Shown piece by piece: positions 21,061-31,199 of a stretch of 64,000 nt of DNA (position 1 is the stretch's first letter; each line of letters begins with the position of its first letter). The notes under the pieces are model-generated. The model did no database searches, was not told the origin of the DNA, and saw only the letters and a program-made list of their open reading frames with translations. The DNA is taken from contig JAFEUB010001195.1 of assembly GCA_024529925.1 (NCBI GenBank), positions 486,001-550,000 of the forward strand, read 5' to 3'. This DNA comes from Ophthalmolycus amberensis (lineage: Eukaryota > Chordata > Actinopteri > Perciformes > Zoarcidae). The position numbers were made by a program, and so were the translations under genes.

Positions 21061-21439
21061 GATCTTTTCTGTTTCGTTCACATCGAACATTTAAAAAAAG
21101 AGCCAAAACAAGACGAAACAGTTAGTACAAAGAGCATAAGGGCCGTACACACACACACGGGTTAAATTCATTCTTTTATCAAATAGTTTGCTCAAAATAC
21201 CATTTCCCCAGCCTGACCTTAATAACCCCCCCACACCCTCACACATAAACAACATACATGGAAAGAGTGCTGTACCTCTGTGCCCACACTGACTCAGACA
21301 CCACATTACTTCATAGTGGTGGGATGGCAAAATCATAACAATCATTAAAAAAAAAGTACAATAAATACAGACATAACGGCAGTGGTGTACTGAAAAATAC
21401 ACACAGGGTGAAATGAGTACAGAAGGATAAAAAAAACAC

Positions 21440-21647
21440 TTTTGTCCCTGATACTGCTGATTTAATTTGAGATTTCTTTCATACCGTATACTACATATAA
21501 TGCTGACAGTGCTTTGTTTTGTCCAAAAGGACACGTGTAAAGATACACAAGGCTTTCTTGTGAGTGACCACCTCTCGCTGTCCATCCACACCTCCATGAG
21601 ATGAAAACAAAGAAAACCCGGCTGTCCCTTTTTCTTTAGTGCTTTGT
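21440..21647 (-). other. gpsm2: gpsm2 proximal 3' UTR
   Basis: Sequence downstream of the gpsm2 stop on the minus strand. The reverse complement of tttaat near 21459 gives ATTAAA, a common variant poly(A) signal. More distal signals inside the wdr47 3' UTR region (ttatt words near 20709 and 20890) are also possible, so the end is tentative. Confidence 0.4.
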
Positions 21648-23153
21648 TCAGTTGGAGTCGGGCCTGGCTGCAGCTGCTGGCGGCAGGGTGACGCGCTGCT
21701 CGTCCAGCCGTTTGGCCTGAGAGCGCATGATGAGGCTGAAGAAGTCCTCGTCTGGTACGGTCGGCCCCCGCGCTGGTGGAGGGGGAGGGGCGCAGCGCTG
21801 GTCATCCAAGCGGGACCCCTGGTGGTCAAGAGGAAGGAAGAGAATTTCATGTTCCCGTTTAGAAAAACTTCTTTTGTATTAAACGTACTGTATGCTTATC
21901 ATCGTACAGGAGACGGTAGCGCCGTATATATTTGGTCATGTCGGGTACCTGGCACTTGACGAGCATGTTGAAGAAGTCGTCGTCAGGCTCGGCGTTGTCT
22001 GCGTTGGCCATCAGGTGGCTGAGCACGGCCCGGTTGCTGTTTTGGTTGAGCCTGAGGCCGGGCAGGCTCCCCCCCGCTGCTGAAGTATCCTCTAACCGCC
22101 GGCCTTGGGCGCCAGAGACGTTGGCAGACTCTGATCCAGCTATAGAGAGAGAGAGAGAGAATCGATGAAGAGCCAGAGGAGGAACACAGCAGGAGAAGTT
22201 TGCATATCCGTGTGAAAAGTAAGACGCATTGTGAGAATTGGATGACTTGTGTATGAACACATGCACTCACATTTCCTGATGGCCCTGGGAGGCGACTCTG
22301 AACCGCTGCTTAGCGATAACCTGCTGCCCTTATCCTGTATTGAACAGCGCTGGTCATCCATGCGGTTGCTCTGGAAACGGCTCAGCAGATCGAAGAAGCC
22401 CTCAGTCTCCAAGCATGTCCGGACTGAGTCGCTGGTGAAGTACAAAAACCCAAACATGAGAAACGGCGTAACAGAACAGGCCTGGTTTGATGATAGCTGT
22501 AAGATACGAAATGAGGTCCAGGCGCGTGTGGTGTGGTTATCAGCTGAATGCACGCTGCACTGTGTACCTTCTGGGGTCCCTGTGTGGCCGTCTGGCTGGT
22601 GTCCAGTGTGTTGCTGGTGTCCTGGAGAACCTTGCTGGAGCCTCCGGCCTTGTACTTCTTCCCGCGCAGACGGCTGACAAAGAACAGCTTGGAGGAGCTC
22701 TTAACCAGGGAGGGTTTGGGCTGTTTGGTCAGGAGGTCACTGTTCCACTTCTGACCCTTCAAGCGCACAGGAATGGATCAGTTACCACAATGCAGAAGGA
22801 AATGAGGGGCGGAGCCACGATAGTGGACCGTGGACTTAGTGTGACAGGAGAGATTTCTTACGTTTATCTTGTCTGGAGTCAGTTTCATCAGCTCCAGCTT
22901 CTCCATGCTGTGTCTTCTGCTCATCCTGGGCCTCGCTCCTAAAACACACAAACAATTACAACAATATAATCACCAGCTTTACAAACTACACTATTTAAGT
23001 GTAACCTGTAACTGACCATGCAGGTTGTAGTCGATATCCTTATTCTCTGAGATAGTGGAGTTATTTGTGCTGTAACTGAGACCCAGAACCATCTGGAGAT
23101 CAGAAACGTTCATACGTGCCGTCAGCTCCCCGCTCCTGTCTCCAGTCTAAACA

Positions 23154-23192
<39 letters not shown>

Positions 23193-25197
23193 AGGTTACT
23201 GAAGGATTTCTTTTCCTGTTTTTGTAAAGTAAAACTGCTTAGAATATTGTTTCCACTGTAAAGGAGAAGGACAGAAGAATGTTTTTTTTGTATTGTGTAC
23301 CTCTTTGCAGATCTCCAGGTGTTTCTCAGCAAAGTGCATGGCTTGGTCATGGTTCCCCAGTGCAGTGTAAGCGTTGCCAAGACTCCAGCATGCACGGCCC
23401 TCCCCAATCCTGCATCAAAAGACACATTTAAACACGTGTATAAGGGTTCGCGGTTAAAATGTAGGGAATTCTTCTTCCCATAGTGAATGTGTGTGTGTGT
23501 GTGTACCTGTCATTGAGGTCCTGGGCTATGATGAGGTGTTTCAGGTGGTAGTCTATGGCTCTCTCATAATCCTGCAGAAGTGTGTAGGTGTTGCCCAGAC
23601 TGTAGCAGGCCTGGGCCTCCACAGCCCGATCCTTCAACTGCCTCGCCAGCTGCAGCGTCCTCCTGACAAACATGCAAACAAGCTGGTTCAAAACACAGCA
23701 GAGAGGAAGCTATATTGTCCTCTGGCTTCTAACATCTCAGGCTCACTTTCTCAGAAGAAGTCCCCACAGTTCCCTATAGTCTGGGAACAACATATCATGT
23801 AATACACAAAGGGAAGATCCCCTCATTACTTCTGCAGTGAGCAGAGAGCCGTAAAACTAAAGCTATATTTATGCGTTGTGGTGCAACACTCTTAAGTCTT
23901 TCAACGGAGATGATTTGTCACGCCACACCCAACATATCTTAATATGTAGCGAAAGAGAGAAACGATGAAGTGCAGTGTTTGCTCAGTTATCAGTGAGCAG
24001 GCTGTGGCTTACTTGTAATGCTCAGCTGCCACTTCAAATTCCCCCAAAAAGATGAAGGCGTTCCCCAGGTTGCAGGAAGCCCGTCTCTCTGCCGAGCGGT
24101 CGCCAAACTCCTTGGCGATGAGCAAGCGCTGTTCAAAGAACGGGACAGAGAAACACATTTTAGGATTCACTGTAACTCATTACAGAAGTGGGTTTTGACT
24201 GAGGAACAGTTATAAAGCTTTAATAATAGAGCGGTGTTACACTTTATGACTTTTTTATGACACTGTAATGAAAGGGTCTTTTAGGGTTACACCAAACCTG
24301 TTCGTGAGAAGCTACCGCTTGGCGGAAGTTTCCCAGTAAGTAGTACGTGTTGCCCAGGTTGCCAAAGGTTCGACCCTGAGCAGCGCGATCCCCGAGCTCC
24401 TTCACTATCGCCAGGTTTGCCCTGAAAGAGCACAAAAGCAACATAATTGGACACTAGCAGAAATATCCCCTGCACATATTCAGCAGCGCCACACACTGTG
24501 CGGCCACTTACTCGTAGTACTCGGCTGCCTTCCTCAGCGCCGTCATGACCTCCTCTGGGAAGTCTCCGGGCTCAGCTCCACTCCAACAGATGCTTTTGCC
24601 TTTGGCGTGGTACACGTTCCCGAAGTTATACAGAGCTCGCGCCTGACCCACCTAACACACATCAAGGGAACACACGTCAGAGCTGAAGGCAGATGTCTCC
24701 TGATACCCCCCCCCCCCCCCATACACCACCGTATCACTACTGGGCTGCCTCACCTTGTCATTAATGTCTCTGGCTATGTCCAAGTGCCTCTGACAGCACA
24801 CCACAGCCTCGTCAAACCGCCCCAGCACCTTTAATGTGTTGCCCAGGTTCCCACTGGCTTTGGCTTCTCCAAGCAGGTCACCAACAGTCCTATTAATCAG
24901 ACATTATGTTAATAATAATAATAAATATGGTAATGATCAGTCGGCGGGGTTGCGGGGGTTCTTGTGCAGCTCCGACCTGGTCAGGGTGAGGTCGTGCCGG
25001 TGGAACTCCAGGGACTTAGCGTAGTCGTGCAGGTGGAAGTAGGCATTGCCCAGCTGGCTGTAGATGGCGCTGAGCACCTGCAGGTCCTCTGTGCCCACCT
25101 GGATGGCAGCTTCAAAGAAGGAGACGCCCGCTCTGTAGTCGCCGACCTTACAGAGACGCTCACCCTCCAACGCCAGCTCCAGACAGGACACCTCCAT
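21648..25197 (-). CDS. gpsm2: GPSM2 (LGN), TPR-GoLoco spindle-orientation protein
   Basis: LGN links membrane Gai-GDP to NuMA/dynein and orients the mitotic spindle. Coding exons on the minus strand: 25197-24977, 24889-24754, 24651-24512, 24421-24298, 24128-24013, 23662-23507, 23409-23301, 23146-23017, 22938-22862, about 22756 (or 22750)-22568, 22431-22271, 22139-21949, 21818-21648. The N-terminal half is a TPR array (SAIYSQLGNAYFHLHDYAKS; GRTFGNLGNTYYLLGNFRQA; ACWSLGNAYTALGNHDQAMH). The C-terminal part has GoLoco motifs: FFDLLSRFQSNRMDDQRC, FFNMLVKCQ/GSRLDDQRC (split by an intron) and FFSLIMRSQAKRLDEQRV. A fourth motif, normally second, is degenerate. With one surplus base at 22404 removed the exons give 639 codons plus stop. 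The start MEVSCLELALEGERL follows an acceptor at 25199, so an upstream exon exists and an earlier start is possible. A gpsm2-like paralogue is not excluded. Confidence 0.92.
22141..22160 (-). repeat. (GA/CT)n at a gpsm2 splice acceptor
   Basis: On the minus strand this is a CT run that forms the polypyrimidine tract just before ctatag at the acceptor of exon 22139-21949. Length changes could alter splicing of the exon that carries GoLoco 2 and 3. Confidence 0.8.
22404..22404 (-). other. gpsm2: One-base insertion (frameshift) in the gpsm2 GoLoco-1 exon
   Basis: The exon 22431-22271 enters in phase 0 from the preceding exon and reads RLSPDMLGD, then an immediate TGA. One base later the frame gives EGFFDLLSRFQSNRMDDQRC. 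The expected text is GDEGFFDLL, so one extra T (A on the plus strand) sits between GAC and GAG. The total coding length is a multiple of three only after its removal. An alternative is a different acceptor that skips the N-terminal residues of this exon. Confidence 0.75.
23157..23189. repeat. (CA)n microsatellite
   Basis: CA dinucleotide run in the gpsm2 intron 23147-23300, next to the acceptor of exon 23146-23017. Confidence 0.9.
24706..24720. repeat. 15-base poly(C) run
   Basis: Run of 15 C in the short gpsm2 intron 24652-24753 (poly-G in the transcript, close to the donor of exon 24889-24754). Confidence 0.9.
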
Positions 25198-26237
25198 CCT
25201 ACAGCGGAGCGAAGCAGAGTCAGTCTGTCAGGTGGCGAAAAACAACGATCTGGTCTGTTCTCTGCTGCTTGAACCGGCTTCTTACTGAGCAGACAGTATT
25301 TAAAGGCCAATAATTAAATAATTTGCGGTGAGGTAGATCTCTCCGACTGAAATCTACAGCCAACTGACCGGACTCCGCTCACAACCAGGGAACAAAGCGT
25401 TCAGCCTTTGCTTAGAAAGAAGGCGTTTAGCTACTTCCTTCCTTCCACCGACGGAGAACAATAGTTCAAACTGTTTGTTATGGTAGATCTCACATCCCCT
25501 TTGACGTGCCTCAGAAAGTGAAGTGGGTTCCTTCTACAGTCAAATGACGCCAAGAGCGGGTAGAAATATGAAAGCGTACCGTTGGTTATCATTCCCCTGT
25601 TTATTAGCTTTTGAGTTGTGCCTTAAAAGATCAACAGAGGGTCGTGTAGGAAAGCAGCTTCATAATGTAGGATATAATGTTCAACATGCAATCAGAATAG
25701 TGCTTTCTGAGATCACTGACTAACCCAGCCTCGCAGTTACAAATTATCTTTACTTTAAGTAGCAAAAAATGTGTGCAAAGCAAACATTGTTAGGGCGCCA
25801 ATTTTTGTTTTTCAGGAAACTGCATTGTTGGGAAGAGCTCGGCTTCACACAAGTCTATTCAGTTTGTTTATGTCAAGCTTTCCTCATGTACCCACCCGAG
25901 GTTTTGTCTGAAGGCTCTTCAAAACAGACCCAGAAACACTTACATGAAGTCACATTCTTAGTGTGGATATCTTACATGAAGTTATAGTTTACTAAGTCTG
26001 TGTGCTGTTAAAATGACACAAAAACACCAAACAGAGGAGCTTGTTTCGTCACAGGTTAGAATAGGTGAACAAAGTCAAACTTTATACACACAATAGTCGG
26101 TAAAGCTCATGTAATCAGCAGTCTTAGGCCTTAAATTAAAAAAGGCTTTTTGTCTACTACCAAGTTGCCAACATAATTTTCCTGTACTGTAAATAAAGTG
26201 GCAAACACTGGCCTACCTGCTTGCTTTGTGTGTCTTT

Positions 26238-26262
26238 CAACAACAACAACAACAACAACAAC
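26238..26262. repeat. (CAA)n microsatellite
   Basis: Eight CAA trinucleotide units with no coding context. Confidence 0.9.
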
Positions 26263-29133
26263 AGCCGCGCATTGAACTGCTGAGAGGCATCTACCGAGGT
26301 TTCCACAACAACTTCCAGGCTGCAGCTCTTGTCTGAAGCATCAAACATGGAGAACGCAAACTCAATGTACAAGTCTGTGCTAAAGAAACATCGAATTTGT
26401 TGCTGATTTAAGTCGAAGACAAAAGTAAAGACGGCAGCATTCCTTTCCTGTGACATCAAAACCATTTGCTATCATAGCATCACGCACTGGAAAACTTTTC
26501 AAGGGGACGCGTGTGATGGTGTCACAACATTAACTTCCAATGCGTGGCAGCAAGGAAACTGCACCGTCAGCATATTCTTAGCTAATCTGCTTGTCTTTAA
26601 AGCTCTCTCTCTCTCCTGACCTGGTCACCTGAGATTACGGCTGCAGAGTGCGCACCCGACAGATTACGTGGGCTGAGTGCTAAATAGATTTATGAGACGT
26701 GTCAGGCACAAGCAGCCTCTGTAGTGAAGTCCAATGGAATCAAGTCATTAACAACAAGCATCCCGACAGCAGTAGAACATATCCTCTATCCAAATAAAGT
26801 TGGACAAAGCAAGCAGTGATGAATTTTTCAGGGCTCGTTAAATATTGAAGACAACTGGAGCAAGTCACACCTGCAGCCGGAGCTCTTTCCCCGGGTATGT
26901 ATGGACAGCTGGCTGATGGCTTTTTGGGAAACCGTCTGCCTTTAAGTCAACAAACTGACAAAAGCACCGCGAGACAGTCCTCACGCTCTATAATTGAAAT
27001 TTTCAATTCCGTCAGCATCACTTCATCAACAAGGAAAAACCAAATAAATACCTCATTTATTACCTGATGCTGACACATCAAGCATTAAAGGAATTACAAA
27101 TATAAGGAGATTTGTCTTCTCTTAACCAACAATTCATTAATTTAGAGTCCCTTCTAAAACTAAGTAGGGAGAGCAAAATCTTTAAATGTTCTCTCCTACC
27201 ATACCTCAGCTGAGAGAGGAAGTGTTCCTACCTGTAGCGGACATGAAAGGACTGCTCCTCATTCCCCATGCTAACCACTGAGCCACTGGGATCCATTGAT
27301 GTGCATAATATGAAGGAAAATCCCAGTTTCGTTCCCAAAAAATGGTTGGGATTAAAAAACAACAAAAAGAGCCAAGAAGAAGAAAAAATCTTTGGTTAAA
27401 GGGAGTTGGAAAAGAGGAGGTAAACCACACGAGGAGTCACGGAATGTGGCCAAAGTCTGTGACCGTCCGTCTGCCGAATGTTGACAGGGGAAGGTAACCC
27501 CACGAGTGTTTAGACAGAAGCTGCAGAGTCCTGAGCGGCAGTCCACACGGCTGCGTTCGTGCACTGGTGTGTTTTCGCGTCACTGCACCTCAATCTCACC
27601 AGCGGCCCTCTGTGAAGACAACACAAGGATGCTGAACGTGAAGCCTCATTCTGGCCACACGGTGCCATGGCAACACCGACCCAAACAGCAGCAAGCACAA
27701 GCGGGGCAGGCGGAGAGTGAGAGAGCGTGAATGGATGGGAGGGGGGGGTCAACACGGGCAAGCTGTCAATCAAAAGACGGTGACTCAACTCATCCAGGCT
27801 TGAAGATGCGTTGTGCTCTAAAGCCCAGCAAGCTATGGACGCCACAGAATGCAACTTATGCAAGCAGACATGGCAGGAAAAGTATAATCAGAGTGTGCAA
27901 ATGCAAAGAAGAGGTAGTCGCTGGAAAGAAAGAGAAACCAGCAACCTGTTGCATGATTTATCAAGAAAAAGCTCACTAAATTAGAAGTGAAGCTCTTGAG
28001 AGAAGCAAAACAAGAACTCTGCTGTGCGTAATGCTACTTCCACCAAAGGAAAGGACAGCGATAAGCAACTACATGGATAAGATAGAATGCACCAAGTAAA
28101 GACCAGAGTCAACCATTACCTAATTTTTCCATCATATTAGCCACACCCATTTGTCCCCCAGATTTAACCCGTCAGCCCCTCCTGACACAGACAGAATGGG
28201 AGCAGACCACTTTGCAATTTGCAAACTGGGTCAATTCTCTATGCTAAAAGACAAGGAAGGCAAACAAACAGTGTATATTTGAAAACACTGGCACATAAAT
28301 GGCATTGCATGTTATAGATTGAGGAGACATTTTACAGTTTAGGGCCTGCAATTTGTTTGGAGTTCTTGTGTTTTAATTAACCCGTCCTGAACATAAAAAG
28401 AAAAGGGAATTAAAGCATCACTGAGCCCAGCCTAGACTTCCTGTCGCTCCGTGAACGTGAACAGTAATAACACAAGCTAAAGCCCACGGCTTTGGGAGTC
28501 TGTGCAGTACATGTCCCTGCACAGTATTATAATCACCAATTGATGTGTGCCAGTGCTGGTGCAGCCTTTTCCACCATTGTATGCCAACTGGGTGTGTTTA
28601 CCAGAGACCTGCCCTGCTCACAAAGCTACAGTGAGCCCGAGCAAGTGTGTAACAGGAAGATCAAAGGAAACAAGAGGTTGTTTTTTTATTGACAGCTTCT
28701 CGGCAGGTAATCACTGACTCCTCGTGTCACAAATAGGACATGACTTCACCTTAAACACACGGCAGATGTGATCTATTTTCATTGTGCTCACGGCCCATTG
28801 ATGCACTAAAATTACTGCTGCCACTGAGAGCAAAATCTAAATATGGAAACACCACTCATGCATTACAGCATGAGCCAGCGAAAACAAAAAGAAAGAAACA
28901 AACTGCATAAGTACAGGGATACTGACCGGTAAGTCTTCCTCACAGGAACAGGAAATCTGGGAAGCCTGCAAGGAAAAGTGTTGTGACCATGAATAACCTT
29001 ACACCTAAATATGCTGTTGTTGCGGTACTTGGTAAAGTGTGTGAACATTTTAGTATTATGGACACCATGATATAGATTGTATATGACATTAAACGTAAAC
29101 TGAATACTTGGTGATTTAGTTCTCCGGGTGATA

Positions 29134-29364
29134 TACACACACTCAGCTGATGGTTTATTAGGTACAAAAACCAGGTAAACCTAATAAACAACTCAATGAG
29201 GGAAGACCATATATGAGAAACACGTCCCACTATAGTAATTCATTTCAACAGCACCTCAAACTACAGCCTCCTAGATGAGCATACATTTGAATCCACACCT
29301 TTCTGTTTTAACAAAAAATTACTTTTAGCTAAGTGTACCTAATAAACTGACAACTGAGTGTACA
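29134..29364. mobile_element. MITE-like DNA transposon with inverted ends
   Basis: Left end 29134-29165 (tacacacactcagctgatgg, then tttattaggtac) is the imperfect reverse complement of the right end 29333-29364 (gtgtacctaataaactgaca, then actgagtgtac). The interior of about 170 bp has no coding capacity. The ends are flanked by TA on the left, suggesting a TA target site. The motif acctaataaactg...ctgagtgta is widespread in fish genomes in my recollection. Confidence 0.7.
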
Positions 29365-29811
29365 AACTACATGCCACACACTAAAGGTCTGGGTGATGTG
29401 AGTGTGTGTGTGTGTATGACTTTATAGCAGTGTATTACCATATAAATTACCATATCAATTAGTGCTTGAAAGTGGACATAACAATGTAAGACAAGTACAG
29501 TTAAACCATGAGTTAAACCAATCATGATGTCAACTATTTTAACTATATTCATATAGGACGGTTTAAATACTACATCATGTGTTTGTGGTTCTTATTGACA
29601 TTTCATATGAATGTAAATATTAAGGTTTTTAGCGTAACTCTTCAGTGAGGAAGCTTGAAAGAGAGCATTGTGAACACCATACGTTCGTGAGAGGTAAGAG
29701 GTTTAACACCAGCTCGAAGCCACAATGTCAGGCATACATTCACCCCTCACTGGTTGCAGTATCGCATCCAGATAAAGACTAGCAAGTTAGCATGTTAGCA
29801 GCTAAACTTAC

Positions 29812-30629
29812 GTTAGACGATCCAGTTCGAACAATGGTGACTTTTCCTCTTCTTCTGTTTACTTTCTCACAAGAATAAAAACACAAGGTCGGTTTAAAAA
29901 AACACACACAGACGTCTGGAAGTCAGGGACAAACTGTACATGCAACCTAAACGCTACATTATCCTTTTGGAAAACTTCGAGTTAACTTCCATGAGAATGA
30001 AGCAAAATCCTATGGATGTGCACTCCTCCTGTGTGTTTTCGCCAAGTAGCCAATCAGGGGACGATATTCAAAGGTAGCCACGCCCCGAACGACAGTCATT
30101 GGACCAATGGATTCGAAAATACATGACGTTTCATCTGGCTGTCAGTGCCAGACAAGCAGACTTCGTTATGTTACATTTTAACACCCTTTTGCTTGCAAAG
30201 TCAGCACAAATGACCACTTGGCCGCTGTGTGTCGGTAATGAGGTGAAGGTGCAACACTCTCCTAACTCAAACCCTATGAAAGACTCTCAATAAATACTTA
30301 AAATACAGAGGTTGGTCGTTCATAACGTGTTTTGCTCGCTAACAAAAACGAATTTCTTCAGTAGTTCTTTTGGTGGAGGTTACCCAGCAACTAGACTCCG
30401 CCTGTACGCTGCCAGCCCGGCTCCAGACGCTCAGTGCTGCCGTGCAGGCTACATTATTAATGATCCTACAACACTAAACCTGTCCCAGGCAGAAACCATA
30501 TGTCAAGAGAGAAAGACGCAGAGATGGTGCAGCTAGGTGTACGATGATGTCAGGATCAAGAGCAATGGCGGTGGAACGGATGATCTCAACACTAATGTCG
30601 CAGTGCAGGAGGACCGGTTCACAACTCGA
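29812..30629. promoter_or_regulatory. Likely divergent promoter of gpsm2 (-) and aknad1 (+)
   Basis: On the minus strand a consensus donor (ctaac|gtaagt) at 29812/29811 suggests a gpsm2 5' UTR exon extending right. On the plus strand a consensus donor (ctcga|gtaagt) at 30629/30630 suggests an aknad1 5' UTR exon. Between them are CCAAT words (gccaatcagggg near 30050, ggaccaatgg near 30101). No TATA box stands out. The divergent arrangement matches the human GPSM2/AKNAD1 orientation as I recall it. Confidence 0.4.
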
Positions 30630-30787
30630 GTAAGTTACCGCGTCAGTGTTACAATATGAGACTGAAAGTTTAGTATACAATAACAATACAGACACTGACA
30701 TGTGAAATAGCTTTTTTGACTGTCAGCCTCTGCAGTGTAGTAGATGTTTCTTGTAATGCATGCCACCCTCACAAGTGATAGAAAGAC

Positions 30788-30990
30788 CCAACTAAGTACA
30801 TTTAACAAGTAGGCTACTGTACTTTAATACAGTTTTAAGATACCTTTACTTTACTTAGTTGAGTATTCCTATTTTCTGATACTTTAAACTTAAACTACAC
30901 TGGAATTCATATTGTACTCATTACTTCATTACATACATCTGACAGCTATAGTTACTGTATTCATAGATTATTACTATAGGCTACATAAAA
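30788..30990. mobile_element. Teleost repeat, family B
   Basis: The text contains aactaagtacatttaacaag, ctttactttacttagttgag and catctgacagctatagttac. This matches the reverse orientation of the repeat at 9232-9520. It is an interspersed element lying in the first intron of aknad1. Confidence 0.65.
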
Positions 30991-31199
30991 AACAAGTCAT
31001 CTCATAAAATATGATGTATTACTAAACAGAATATTAAAAATGTGTCATAGTTGAACCACCTAACATAATACGAATAACTGCCATCTACACTGTTTGAATA
31101 TGATATTGTCAGCTCACACGTTGCATTGCTCAGTGATGAACAGGTGCTCCATCCTGCTTTCTTGCCCCTTGTCTTGCCACAGGTGAAGACAAAGCGTCC

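Larger units (their letters stand above)
25199..29811. other. Gene-poor region: gpsm2 5' intron or upstream sequence
   Basis: No protein motif is recognised on either strand. It contains a (CAA)n run at 26238-26262 and a MITE at 29134-29364. The acceptor at 25199 shows that gpsm2 has a 5' exon to the right. One candidate donor lies at 25285 (minus-strand gctca|gtaag) and would leave an 86-bp intron. Another is at 29811 and would make most of this stretch a 4.6 kb first intron. Confidence 0.5.

Noticed and set aside
22271..22553. gpsm2 acceptor near 22477 or 22486 (phase 0) avoiding the frameshift
   Set aside because: It would add a hydrophobic stretch unlike the family, while the 22431 acceptor gives conserved text on both sides of a single surplus base.
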